Assembly: GCA_033558025.1 (NCBI GenBank) | Contig: JAUCEF010000016.1 | Location: 4,030,001-4,094,000 of the forward strand | Length of the DNA: 64,000 bases | Reading direction: 5' to 3' | Source: Phytophthora sp. 'mugwort' | Taxonomy: Eukaryota; Oomycota; Peronosporomycetes; Peronosporales; Peronosporaceae | Shown here: positions 21,391 to 31,487 of the stretch, piece by piece | Layout: every line of letters begins with the position of its first letter | Numbering within the stretch: position 1 is the stretch's first letter | Position numbers and translations under genes: made by a program | The notes under the pieces: model-generated | What the model was told of the DNA's origin: nothing | Database searches by the model: none | What the model saw: the letters and a program-made list of their open reading frames with translations, nothing else

Positions 21391-22659
21391 ATGGCTACCC
21401 GAGGCCGCCCCGTACTGACTCCACTCCCTCCTCGTGACAAAGGAATGCTCACCAAAGTCAGTTCGAACATAATATCCCGACGTGATAGTAATGACGATGA
21501 GAACCAGGTTGTGCCTTTCTCCGTTGACGGTGACGATAATGATGACATTCATCCGGATATGAAGAACAATAACAGCAGAAAATCGATCTTCGAGAGGAGA
21601 TTGTCACCGAAAATACGTGAGGATGACGTGGAAAACGCCCAACAACTTGGTAAACCAGAACATGCTTGGGATGAAGCAAGTCGAGGATCTGCCTACTCTT
21701 CAGATGAAGACTCCGACTTGGAAAGCGACCAAGACGGCACTTGCAAGTCTCGCTGCCCCAGTGAACAACCCGAGTCTCCATCGCGACGCAAGCTGTCCCA
21801 GCAATCAGACGAAGAAGACTCTCACAATGAATCTCAAGACGAGCCGACAGTCCCCAGTACCTCACCACCTGAAATAGCAGCAGGTTTGGATCTGTCTCGG
21901 CTCTCGAAGCTTGCGGTATTCCCAGGCACGGAGACAAGTCTTGTTCAAGGACATATTCTACGTGTCAAGACCCTGCTGAGCTCACAATATCATTATTTCA
22001 TTAACAACCAGCTCCTTCTTATGGCCGAGAAACAGATGAAGAACCGCACATCAAACTATCATCTTTTCGACATGACTCGCTCTGTCGCACTTTCCGCGAA
22101 ATTATCAAAGAAAAGTGGAAACTATATTGGCAAATTGCGCTCCAACTTTTCCAAGAAAAAGTGCGTACTGGTGGGGAATTTCAGCCGAAAAACGGAGCTT
22201 GGAGCCATGTTATTCGGCAGCACCTTCAACTCCTCAGAGCCTCGACGACTGACTGTGATCCTGCCACCACTCTCAAGACGCCATGAAATCGAGGGACTGA
22301 CTGTCGGCGCCGGCTTGTCTTCTTTCTCAATGCTCGTTGATCTCCATCGAAGCGTGACCGACGCCGACATGGCTGTGGCTCACTCGGCTCTTTCCCCAAA
22401 TTCACTTCAGATCTTCGAGAGCAAAGCGCCTGTTTTTGAGAATGGTTTTTACCGTCTCAATTTCAATGGTCGAGTTTCGGTGCCATCAGTGAAGAATTTC
22501 CAGCTTGTACGGGCTGGACCAGGAGATTTACCGAATCCTGAGCGACCAGTCTATCTCCAGTTCGGCAAAGTGGACGACAAAAAGTTCCACTTGGACTACC
22601 GTGCTCCCATCACTCCGATTCAAGCATTTGCTACGGCGCTGGCTCAGTTTAATCTCTAA
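21391..22659 (+). CDS. Tubby-like (TUB domain) protein, 422 aa
   Basis: Single exon from the ATG at 21391. The N-terminal half (to about residue 185) is acidic, Ser-rich and disordered. The C-terminal half has hallmarks of the Tubby barrel: a region around VLVGNFSRKTELGAMLFG, then RRLTVILPP, then PVFENGFYRLNFNGRVSVPS and VKNFQLV. It ends with LQFGKVDDKKFHLDYRAPIT followed by PIQAFATALAQFNL. The family signature is a buried C-terminal helix after FGKV...DYR.PL..LQAF, which is present. Tubby domains bind phosphoinositides such as PI(4,5)P2. In flagellated cells Tubby-like proteins help carry membrane proteins into cilia, a plausible role in zoospores (inference). Confidence 0.88.
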   Translation: MATRGRPVLTPLPPRDKGMLTKVSSNIISRRDSNDDENQVVPFSVDGDDNDDIHPDMKNNNSRKSIFERRLSPKIREDDVENAQQLGKPEHAWDEASRGSAYSSDEDSDLESDQDGTCKSRCPSEQPESPSRRKLSQQSDEEDSHNESQDEPTVPSTSPPEIAAGLDLSRLSKLAVFPGTETSLVQGHILRVKTLLSSQYHYFINNQLLLMAEKQMKNRTSNYHLFDMTRSVALSAKLSKKSGNYIGKLRSNFSKKKCVLVGNFSRKTELGAMLFGSTFNSSEPRRLTVILPPLSRRHEIEGLTVGAGLSSFSMLVDLHRSVTDADMAVAHSALSPNSLQIFESKAPVFENGFYRLNFNGRVSVPSVKNFQLVRAGPGDLPNPERPVYLQFGKVDDKKFHLDYRAPITPIQAFATALAQFNL

Positions 22660-23008
22660 TGGATATTGCAAAACCCAACATCAAATAAATACAAACTACA
22701 AATTTCTGATGCGTTGAAAATTTAAAATCAGCTACTTTTTACTTTTTAGATCTGTTCCTAACCAGCAAGTGACCGATTTCAAATACTATAGAAGTAAATG
22801 CTCGCCTACGACATGAACGTTTACGACATTAAATAGGATCCGCCACTTGTTAGGCATGTTGTACAGGGTGGTTGGAAGCCCAAACAATCGAATTGACCAT
22901 GGTAAAATAGCTGTATCTAATATAGGCAGAATGCTGTAAGCGGGCGGCTTTTCCCCGAAAACTGCTTCGGTTATTTTTATAATATAATCTCGTCTCAAGG
23001 CAATTCTT
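22660..23008. other. Intergenic, no gene recognised
   Basis: About 350 bp, AT-rich. A 70-codon minus-strand frame (22786-22998) has no recognisable features and sits where the next gene's promoter is expected. Confidence 0.35.
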
Positions 23009-24629
23009 ATGGGCTGCGTCGCCTCTCACTGCGTCTCCATTGCAAGTGCAAGTCGGGTTCGAGAGGGAATCCTGGTAGCACTAGGACGTCACTTGAATGG
23101 TAACCAGACTGTATCAAGTCAGTCGGCCCGATCGTGGCTTGACCGCATGCTTCGAACGATACGATGAGGTATACATATTTTTTTATATTTCCTTATCACG
23201 GATAAGTAATGGTTTAGCATCGATATTGTTTAATCTGCTGCTGCTACACAGAATAATTCAGGTTTTGTGTCGAGTGATGCCGTGCTCAACGTTGTCGCCG
23301 AGCTGTCACTGTTCCGTATTCACGACTGGTCTGCGACCGAAGTCTCTCAGTTCTGCGCCTTCTTCTTCCGCGGTGAAGACGTCGAGCGGAACTTCGACTA
23401 CCGCCTGTTTTTAGATTACCTTTTTTTCCCATTGAACCAACACGCGCCTCGGATTAAACTGACGAAGCAGATCGCTGTTGATGATATGTTCACTATTCAC
23501 GAAGGTCACTTGTTCTCAGCACCACGAAAACCTGAAGAATCGGACGAACAGTTAAGCCATCCTGTTGTATTGAAACAGCTCGATATGAAGGAATTTACAG
23601 CTGAAACAGAGAAGTTTCCTCGTTTTGGTGGAGCTAAAGAACTCGTGGCTCGACTACGCCATCGAGTGAACGAGTTGCGGCTGCTCACTCACCCGAACTT
23701 GGCTGGATTTCAGACTACGCTTCAAAATGGAACTTCATTGTATCTGATCCAAGAGCATCATCAGATCTGCACTCTCAACACGATCTTAGAATCATTCGGT
23801 CCCATGAAGGAGCCGACAATTCGTCGTTATCTTCTGCAGATCCTTCAGGCTTTGACATTTCTACACGATCATGGGGTCCAACATGGGTAAGCACCGATTG
23901 AAACTATGACAAACTGGCCTATTCAATTATTCTTAAACATACGCGTTCGTTGTTTTTCCAGAAATTTGACCATGCAAGCAGTACACATCGACAGCTACGG
24001 CCTCCTGAAGCTCACAGATTTCGGTATCCGACGCTGTTTGCTTCCTCTTTTTTCACGTGCAAAAGTCGGTGAGGACGATTGGGCTCCCAAATCCTTGGTG
24101 TGTATTATAAAAGGATTCATTAGAGTATTTGATTGGCGGCTTACCAACAGTCTGCTACTTGTTTTGTTTTCAGGCACCTGAGCTTCTTCGGGACCGCCAC
24201 CTGTGGGGTGAAAAGACGGACGTGTGGTGTGTCGGCATGCTGACGCTACAAATGGCAAATGGCCTTGTGAAATACCCGACCGAACAAACATTTGAACAGC
24301 CTAAGGGTAGAAATCCCTCTCTTCGCCATACTCGCCTTCAACCGAGCAATGCCACGCGATCACCTATGAAGAAACAAGGATTAGCGTCTCCTGATGCAGT
24401 AGGAGGATCCCGACTGCATTCACTTCCGGAGTCTGCATCGAAAAATCTCAAGAACTTTGTTCGTGCATGTACGCAACGTGATCCTCGTAAGCGTGCGTCG
24501 GTCAGGGAGCTCGTGGAAATGGGATTCTTTCAGATTGATCAAAGTAAGGAGACAAACGACGTGTTGCGTACCGTGTGCACTGATCTCGATGCGACCATGC
24601 GGCGACTTCGATCGAAGTCGAGATGCTAA
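23009..24629 (+). CDS. Predicted pseudokinase starting MGC, 435 aa, four exons
   Basis: Exons 23009-23099, 23262-23886, 23962-24097 and 24174-24629 join in phase to 435 residues. The start MGCVASHC suits N-myristoylation at Gly2 and palmitoylation at Cys3 (inference). Residues about 30-110 form a helical N-terminal region. The kinase-like domain follows: a VAIK-type lysine in HPVVLKQL, then LRLLTHPNLAGFQ, RYLLQILQALTFLHDHG, LLKLTDFGI, APELL and KTDVWCVGMLTLQMA. The catalytic-loop position reads VQHGNLTMQAV, so HRD becomes HGN and the usual catalytic Asp, Lys and Asn are absent; a glycine-rich loop is not evident. DFG and APE are kept. An intron splits the codon of that Gly, so an unusual splice could alter the loop, but I saw no better acceptor. 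Confidence 0.8.
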
Positions 24630-24687
24630 GAGATAGAAAACGATCAGGTTTTGGTGGTATACAAACTAAAAAATAATCACGAAGCTT

Positions 24688-25542
24688 TCATTTGGAAATC
24701 AGTTCGTTAATTTTGGAGGAATTCGCACGGACAGCCGCGATTACATCCTTTGCCTGTCTTGTAAGTTGCGGGTTTAGCAGAGCGCCTGTAGCTAGCGAGG
24801 TCTTTACCGGTGACTTGACGCCTTTGAATTTCTTTTTTGAGGTTTTTCCAAGTGATCGGGTCTTCGACGGGGATAGTGAATGCTGTTGGATATTGAGATC
24901 TGGTACCTTCCCTGGAGAACGGAAGATTGGGGCAGACACAGACGCACCAAGAGCTTTGTCAAGTGATCGGGGCTCTAGATCCGCGGTGGAAAAATGTTTT
25001 TGAATGGTCTCCTTGATGAATTCTCGCATATTGGAATTCTTAGCACCTGTAGGGTAGAACAACTTGACCTCATCGCTCTTGTCAAGTTTACTCAACTTCA
25101 TCTTGGTAGTTGGTTGAGCTTCGGGCTTAGATGTTGATGCAGAGGCTGCCACTGGCTGGAGAAGCGACGACGCGGGGTCAAACACGCCCGTGTGACTTAA
25201 ATCCGGCAGTTGAATTGGTTCCAGCAGGAGATGCACAGTTGCCAGCAGCTCATCAAGACGAGCTGCTTCCTCCTCCGGCGTGAGGTTCAGTGAGTTTTCA
25301 CGTCTCTTTAGTTTCGTGGGGCTTGAATTCGAAGGGATTCCGGCTTTGTTTTTCCGCTTTGCTGCGATGTCGTTCCGAGATTCTGGTAGTAAGCGAGTGG
25401 AATGGAACGACAGTACATCCAGGAATGGAGGGGGATCCACTTGTGTGCGGCTCAGGACCAACGGGTGGCCTATTGTCGTTGGGGCTGTGGGAAAATCGAC
25501 ACCCGCAGCGTCGAGGCCATGGCTCGCAAACTCGTGGGTCAT
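24688..25542 (-). CDS. Basic, disordered protein of unknown function, 284 aa
   Basis: One open frame starts at an ATG at 25542-25540. The protein is rich in Ser, Pro and Lys. A short helical segment lies at LTPEEEAARLDELLATVHLL (residues about 89-108), a second at MREFIKETIQKHF, and a Lys-rich tail (KTSKKKFKGVKSPVKTS) near residues 235-250. The C terminus (TRQAKDVIAAVRANSSKINE) is amphipathic. These features suggest a nuclear or cytoskeleton-associated protein but do not identify a family. The stop is about 60 bp from that of the converging pseudokinase gene. A frame continuing upstream to 25621 could hold an extra 5' exon. Confidence 0.6.
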   Translation of the reverse strand: MTHEFASHGLDAAGVDFPTAPTTIGHPLVLSRTQVDPPPFLDVLSFHSTRLLPESRNDIAAKRKNKAGIPSNSSPTKLKRRENSLNLTPEEEAARLDELLATVHLLLEPIQLPDLSHTGVFDPASSLLQPVAASASTSKPEAQPTTKMKLSKLDKSDEVKLFYPTGAKNSNMREFIKETIQKHFSTADLEPRSLDKALGASVSAPIFRSPGKVPDLNIQQHSLSPSKTRSLGKTSKKKFKGVKSPVKTSLATGALLNPQLTRQAKDVIAAVRANSSKINELISK

Positions 25543-26735
25543 CTAGTTGCCAGGATCGATGGACTTTCGTTGAGGAGCCGCAACCGAGCGCTTTTTTGTA
25601 TTTTTGGATTACGGATGTCAACTTTTAAACTCGAGCTATTTCACTTGGAAGGTGGGGATATCTCAAGCATGATCAGACGTGTCGGCAGCTTCAGTTCGTT
25701 ATTCTACCGCAGTACCCCACCATCTAACATCGCAATATGCTGTTAAGAAGCGCTTCTACTGACAAGGTGAAGAATGTACCGTACAATAATGGTGCTGCAA
25801 GCTAGATAAAAAAGTGTAGACGTATGATGGCTGCACCATCAACTCGGATACAACGTCGTGAATAAATGTAAATGATACCAACCATGACAAGATTCTCGTC
25901 AAGGTGTAACACATTCCGAACTTTCGCTGTGGCCACCGGCGCGTTCCATATTATTATGTCCTGCAGTTGATATGATTTTGCGAAGTGACCAAGATATGTT
26001 TTTCGTGAATAATCATGTCCAGGCTCTGCCCGCACGTAACGACGCTGGAACTTTCGTTGTGGGCAACATCTCAGTAAAATGAAAACTTCAGGATAACCAA
26101 TGCAGCATTTGCAAACGGAAAGAACTAGTGGCTTGAATACTATTTACGTGAAAGTTTCAACCCTTGACATGTTTATTCAATTTTCTGATTGTCGCAACGC
26201 TTGTAATTATTCGCTTTTACTCCAATGCCGTTAGGTATGAAGCGTGGCAACTTCACTACACGCAATTGATAAAGCAGCAAGCAAGTCATAAAACCCATTC
26301 TCGTATTTCCACGACATCGACGACATCAAGACTACATCATCGCGGGATATTGAAAAGGTTGTCCTATCTCTGTGTGTAAGCTGCTAATGTCGGAAAATGA
26401 TGGATGTAGCGGATTACCAAAGGGTGTAGTGCATTTAGTTACCCGTAGAACATTTGTTCTCCTTTTGTACGAAGATTAGGTGCTGCAATGCTCTGGGAGA
26501 ATGACGAACTAAAGTTGCCGACATCGTCTGACCGTGCTGAGCATGGCGTGACGTCAAACACTTACAATCAACTCGCTGATATCCCATGACACCAGCACCT
26601 TTCGCCGCCACTTGCGCACGGAAATGGCGATAATTTCATGCAGATTCTGTCAAGAATAAAGCTGTTTTTTTTTTTTTTTACTGTTTACGTAAATTGTAAG
26701 TTTTCGACAGTCTATTTCCGCCTCTTCATGCACGT
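25543..26735. other. Intergenic, about 1.2 kb, no gene recognised
   Basis: Only short frames without recognisable motifs. AT-rich stretches and a run of 15 T residues (26665-26679) lie near the 3' end of the next minus-strand gene. No TIRs or transposase fragments were recognised. Confidence 0.4.
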
Positions 26736-28254
26736 TTACGCCTTGAACAAGCAATCAAAGGCTTCGACGAATTGCGTAAATGAGAAGCGCTGGCCATCGG
26801 ACGCACTCGATGAGATAATTCCGCCCTCTTTCAATCGAACCAGCATCTCCTCAACCGTGAGCGCTGCTTGATCTAGTGGTGCAAGCGTCTGGAATGCAGT
26901 TAACGCAGTTTCCATTGGTACACACGCATCCCGCGAGTCAGGTTCCAGCCGCAAAAAGACACTACGAAGTAGCACCTGCGAGTCTTCGTATCGCCGCAGT
27001 TCTTGTTGTAAACTCACAAGACGCGCATCCAGTGGTGCTATGCGAGCCTTCTCCCAATCGATCTTGACATCCCATTGACGTAATTCTTCCTTGTATTTCT
27101 CAGCTGTGATTTCCAAACTTGTTAACTCGTTTTGCAGCGAGATCTTGGTGTTTGAGCTCACATTTTCAGGTTTTAGTTGCAGAGAAATCGATAGGGACTG
27201 AGTCTCCAACGCGCGCTTTTCGTCCAACAACCGAGAAATCTCGACTTGCAGGTCGACAAGCGTGCACAAATGTCGACGAGGCACGCGTGACAGCTTGACG
27301 CTCATGTCATCTCGTTGTTTCTGCTTCCTCTGCACAGCAAGCTGCTTGTCTTGTACTGCTGTCTTTAAGGCGAGTAGATCCTCTGCTAAGCACTGATTTT
27401 CGAGTTTCTGGTCGAGCACGCGTTCTCCCCACTCTGCCGCCGTCTTCGGCTTGAAGAGATCTCTGGTCGTACCACTGAAGCTGCTATTGTGTGTGACTGA
27501 TCTCGGGAATTGACGCATGACGTTTGCTAGTGTCGCACTCGTTTTCAGCTGCTGTAATTCGCTCTTCAGTGTCATTGACACTTGGTCCTTCTCAGCGAGT
27601 TGCATCGTCAAGGTTTGAACTTGACTCGTGAGAATTTTCTTCTCCTGACGCAGTTCTTGCCTCATCTGACGCAATGTTTCTTCATCACGAAAGAACGCTG
27701 AGGTACTGCGCATAAAGACTCGAGCAGGTTTAAGAGTCTTCTGCAGCTTTAAAGTTGGAATCGCTTCATCAATCTTCACTGGGCCTTCTTTCTCAGGAGT
27801 CCGACTTGCTGTCTCCTCGTCATTATCTAACTCTACTGGCTCCTGTTCTCTATCCTCACGGTCATCGTCATATTCTTCCTCTTCATCACCACCACTTTCT
27901 TCTTCGTAGTTTTCTTGATTAATGTCGTTCGTATCCTCTTGATCTTCTGCTTCTCTAGAAGACGACGCACCAGCCGACACCTCCTCGCTTCTCCCACTTT
28001 CTGGCTCGGTCAAGAACCTAATCGAGTGCTCCCCTGCATCCAGCTACAAAGAACAAGTGATCAAACAAAGTCCTCTTCGACAACTTTAAACGCCACGAAC
28101 CCTTACTGCTCACCTCCCACTGCTCCTCACCGTCGATATATTTAATGTAGTACCCTCTCTCCGTTGAGTACGCGTCCACCAGGCCCTCAAACCACTCGTC
28201 CTCAGCCTCCCAGTACACTTCTACGCGACACCCGATCGCCTGCTCACCACGCAT
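26736..28254 (-). CDS. Tudor-like plus coiled-coil protein, about 481 aa, two exons
   Basis: Exon 1 (28254-28107) and exon 2 (28033-26736) join through donor GTAAGG and acceptor CAG in phase, giving GEEQWEVSREHSIRFLTEP. Read-through or the earlier GTGAGC donor would not hold the frame. Residues about 1-55 form a Tudor/Agenet-like beta barrel (IGCRVEVYWEAEDEWFEGLV, YYIKYIDGEEQWE). An acidic stretch (EESGGDEEEEYDDDRED) follows. Long coiled coil then runs from about residue 160 to 420, and a C-terminal EF-hand-like helix ends FSFTQFVEAFDCLFKA. I start at ATG 28254; an in-frame ATG at 28326 would add a hydrophobic 24-residue leader but would leave only about 50 bp for the divergent EFSec promoter. 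Function unknown; chromatin or centrosome/basal-body scaffolding are possibilities. Confidence 0.7.
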
Positions 28255-28377
28255 CCTTGGCAAAATGGCTACACTATCTTCAACAATCGTTGAAACGACG
28301 CCACATACAAAAAATAAAATCCACATTTACGTCCACCACATCATCCACATCTTGATTCCACCCGCAGCTTAAAAGTG

Positions 28378-30564
28378 ATGTCGGCGGTAGTCAATGTGAA
28401 CGTGGGTGTTCTGGGTCATGTGGACAGCGGCAAGACGAGCCTCGTGCGCGCACTGAGTACGCAGCTGTCCACCGCTGCGCTGGACAAACACCCGCAGAGC
28501 CAGCAGCGGGGCATCACGTTGGATTTGGGTTTCTCGAGCTTCTCCCTGGGGCCATCAGCTCAAGTGCAGCCATCTTCCAAGCAAGTGAAACCATCTGTGC
28601 TGGTCACTCTGGTCGACTGTCCGGGTCATGCGTCCCTGTTTCGAACGATTTTGGGAGGTGTAGCCATCATCGACACTGTCTTGCTGGTCGTGGACTGCCG
28701 CAAAGGGCTACAGGCTCAGACAATCGAGAGCCTGCTGTTGGCGTCTCTAATAGCCCAACGGAGAGTGGTCGTGGCTCTCACCAAGACGGACTTGCTGACT
28801 TCTGTGGCCTCCAAAAGAACGGCGGCGATTAACACAGTGACCCAAGAGATACGAACGTTCTTGGCTACACACTTCAACTTTCACGATACGAGCTCGGTGC
28901 CGGTCGTTCCAGTGGCTGTAGGCGCTGGACAAGAGCCTCAAGGGATTCCACAGCTTCTAGAGGTGCTGAGAGCCAAGTTGCAGGTCCCAGAACGTGATAC
29001 GTCCGGAGCATTTTGCCTTGCAGTGGACCATTGTTTCGTTGTGCCTGGAAATGGCTCCGTCCTGACTGGGACGGTGCTGTCGGGGGCTCTCGAGAAGGGA
29101 GACAGGCTGGAGCTGCTGCCACTTGGGGTAACGACCAAAGTGAAGACGTTGCAAGTGTTTAAACATGATGTGGACAGATGCATACAAGGTGATCGAGTGG
29201 GTCTAAGAGTCAACGGTTTGGACCCGGCACTTGTGGAGCGAGCACTGGCAGTGTCGCCTCCAGGGAGTTTGACGCCAGTTACTCAGGTGATCATTCCTGC
29301 TATGCGTGTTCCATTCTTTCGTGGGGTGACCTGTAAGAGTGGGGCGAAATGTCATGCTACAATGGGGCACACGACGGTCATTGCTACGATCACCTTTTTC
29401 TCGAGACTACAAGACGATGGACACGAAAGTTTGGAGTTTAACCCCTCGACGATGTACGAATACGTGTCGGATTTGACTTTTGGAGAGAAAAATCGAGAAG
29501 ATGGAGACAGTTGTGGGGGTAAAACTGGTGGTGCTACAGTATTCGCGTTACTTCAGTTTGAACATCCTGTGTACTGTCCTCCTATGGCACTTGTAGTCTG
29601 TTCACGTCTTGACCTCGACGCTAAACGATTTCCCTGTCGTCTGGCTTTTTATGGTACTGTGCAGAGCGTTGTGGGGTCAAATGATCAAGAGTTAAGTGCC
29701 TTAAGTGCCGTTCACCGAAATGTGGTAAGTCTGAGTGAGCTACGAATTGGGCGAGTAAAAAGTCGAGATGGGATTGTGGATAAAGTGGAAGTACCAAGAA
29801 GTGGCAGCAAGGAAGGAGGAGGTGAGGTGATTGGTCGTGAGATGTTCTCGAAGGATGTGAAATGGAGCGTGTATCAAGGTTCTGTCGTGTTGTTCGAGCG
29901 AGCTCGCGTGTTGGGGACAATAATGGGGCCTTTTGGCAAGGCTGGCAAGTTTCGCGTAGCTTTGATACCAGATGCAACCTCCCATTCCAAGCAACAATCG
30001 GTGCCTATTCCAGGAGATAAGTTCGTTATGCGCATTTTAAAGTTGATTACCTTAAAGCCACCTAAGCTCAAGGGGAAATTGACTGGAGCAGCAATTTCTG
30101 CGACTAAGACGAACTCCAAATCCACCGTCAAAGCTACTCAGCGCTCATTTCTACAGGACAACCGCTTGCTGTATTCAGAAGCTTTCGTACAATTGCCAGC
30201 ACCGTCAGACGTCGAAGCAGTGACGAAGGAAGCTGGTAGTTTAAGTATCGCCAGTGCATCTGCTCCTGAGAATGTCACAATTGAACTAAAACCTGCTGAA
30301 CGGAGAGGGCAAATCGAGCGATTAAAAGGTGAGACCACTGCAGATGGGAGGAACCCGTTTGCTATCGTTTCTGGGTTGTTCGATACGGAGGAAGCAGCAA
30401 AAAATGCGGTAGGTTCTCAAGTTCGATGTGCTTATGATGGGTACGGAGGTTCAGATGAAGGTAAGATTGAAAAACCTTTTGGCAAGGCTGGTAAGGTCCG
30501 AGTAGACTTCCAAGATTGTGGAGGCACAAAGGGTCAAATAGGAGATGCTATTGAGTTGTGTTAA
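28378..30564 (+). CDS. EEFSEC: Selenocysteine-specific elongation factor EFSec/SelB, 728 aa
   Basis: Intronless from ATG 28378 (a GTG three bases earlier is ignored). The GTPase domain has G1 GVLGHVDSGKTSL, switch region QQRGITLDLGFSSF, G3 VDCPGHASLFRTI and G4 ALTKTDLL. The GITLDLGF form and the overall order are characteristic of eukaryotic EFSec rather than eEF1A or eIF2-gamma. Domains II and III follow (FVVPGNGSVLTGTVLSG; GDRVGLRVNGLD). A C-terminal extension contains two copies of a GPFGKAGKFRVAL-like motif (near residues 520 and 700). The factor delivers Sec-tRNA to UGA codons marked by SECIS elements, so this organism should make selenoproteins. It is transcribed divergently from the Tudor-like gene with about 120 bp between starts. 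Confidence 0.93.
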   Translation: MSAVVNVNVGVLGHVDSGKTSLVRALSTQLSTAALDKHPQSQQRGITLDLGFSSFSLGPSAQVQPSSKQVKPSVLVTLVDCPGHASLFRTILGGVAIIDTVLLVVDCRKGLQAQTIESLLLASLIAQRRVVVALTKTDLLTSVASKRTAAINTVTQEIRTFLATHFNFHDTSSVPVVPVAVGAGQEPQGIPQLLEVLRAKLQVPERDTSGAFCLAVDHCFVVPGNGSVLTGTVLSGALEKGDRLELLPLGVTTKVKTLQVFKHDVDRCIQGDRVGLRVNGLDPALVERALAVSPPGSLTPVTQVIIPAMRVPFFRGVTCKSGAKCHATMGHTTVIATITFFSRLQDDGHESLEFNPSTMYEYVSDLTFGEKNREDGDSCGGKTGGATVFALLQFEHPVYCPPMALVVCSRLDLDAKRFPCRLAFYGTVQSVVGSNDQELSALSAVHRNVVSLSELRIGRVKSRDGIVDKVEVPRSGSKEGGGEVIGREMFSKDVKWSVYQGSVVLFERARVLGTIMGPFGKAGKFRVALIPDATSHSKQQSVPIPGDKFVMRILKLITLKPPKLKGKLTGAAISATKTNSKSTVKATQRSFLQDNRLLYSEAFVQLPAPSDVEAVTKEAGSLSIASASAPENVTIELKPAERRGQIERLKGETTADGRNPFAIVSGLFDTEEAAKNAVGSQVRCAYDGYGGSDEGKIEKPFGKAGKVRVDFQDCGGTKGQIGDAIELC

Positions 30565-31038
30565 TCGCATCAAAGCTGCCTTCAAATGCTGGACTGCTAA
30601 AGTGACGGCAATACGCTCCTGTTGCCGCTTTACCCTCGTGCTACTGCTGTAATCTCTTCATGTGGTGAATGCAAGGAACTGGCAGAAAGTCAAAGCGGTA
30701 CACTAGTTCCGCTGTCAAGTTTCGCTGTCAACTACACCCACAAGCGTCTCACTTGAATTCCTATCTGACGGGCACACAGTAAACGAATTGGTTGACCACT
30801 TCTATCCGTCCTGCACGCGCAAATAGAGGAAGGTCTAAGTGGAAAAGCAAGAGGCCCATATTATAGTGGTATTTAGTAATGATATGGGGCATCTTACAAA
30901 CACCTTTTGCTAGTGGCCAAGCAACGGTTCTCGCTAACGACGCAAGAAGACGCTATAATTCCCGCCGTCATACTAACTCCATTAATTACGAATTGATTAC
31001 CATAGTCTACCTTTTAGATACAAACTAACCTAACAGGA
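30565..31038. other. Intergenic, no gene recognised
   Basis: About 470 bp after the EFSec stop. No open frame of note. It ends in a CTAACCTAACAG string that resembles an intron end (see the possible exons at 31039-31487). Confidence 0.35.
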
Positions 31039-31487
31039 CAACGGCGAACTATCACACCGTTTTATCATGGACCGGATCTTGGAGTGTTGAAGGTTTCGTC
31101 TCCAGGATCATCTTATTTGGAGTGGGCCACTCCACTTTGGGCAGATCCTTATCTCGGTGGGGCGGATGCGGGAATTTTGAGACAGAAGAGCGTGGAAAAC
31201 AGCGTGAAACGTCTGTGCACATCAAGCCGGGTATGTTGCACTTACTTAGTCACACCAGGTAACCTTTGATGAACCCTAAAATGCAGGGTTGGTTTAATTA
31301 TTCATATCTTAACGGGGTATTTATTATGTGCACCACTCTAATGTTGGTCATCCACGCCAATATTTGTCATCACCTGTTTCCGCAATATGGTGCGTCGCTG
31401 CTCTCTCTTCCTCTCTCTTCCTGTCTCCCTCCACCACTAACTAATACATGTCTCTCTCTGTCTACATCATCAGGTCCGCATGCGTGA
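31039..31487 (+). other. Possible unannotated exons (small membrane protein or gene remnant)
   Basis: Three pieces fit together in phase. Piece 31039-31230 reads FYHGPDLGVLKVSSPGSS and YLEWATPLWADPYLGG; a GTATGT donor and CAG acceptor give a 56-nt intron. Piece 31287-31389 reads GWFNYSYLNGVFIMCTTLM then VIHANICHHLFPQYG, with one hydrophobic segment. A last short piece after acceptor 31473 ends at TGA 31485-31487. No start codon was found; a CTAACCTAACAG before 31039 suggests a further upstream exon. The end overlaps the start codon of the next gene in another frame. It could instead be part of that gene's 5' UTR. Confidence 0.3.

Noticed and set aside
28255..28326. Signal-peptide-like N-terminal extension of the Tudor-like protein
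   Set aside because: The hydrophobic leader comes from an upstream in-frame ATG that would leave only about 50 bp to the divergent EFSec start. A secreted Tudor/coiled-coil protein is unlikely.
30900..31040. Treating the EFSec-TFIIS gap as entirely non-coding
   Set aside because: The two in-phase exon-like pieces after 31039 made that too simple; I kept them as a low-confidence feature instead.
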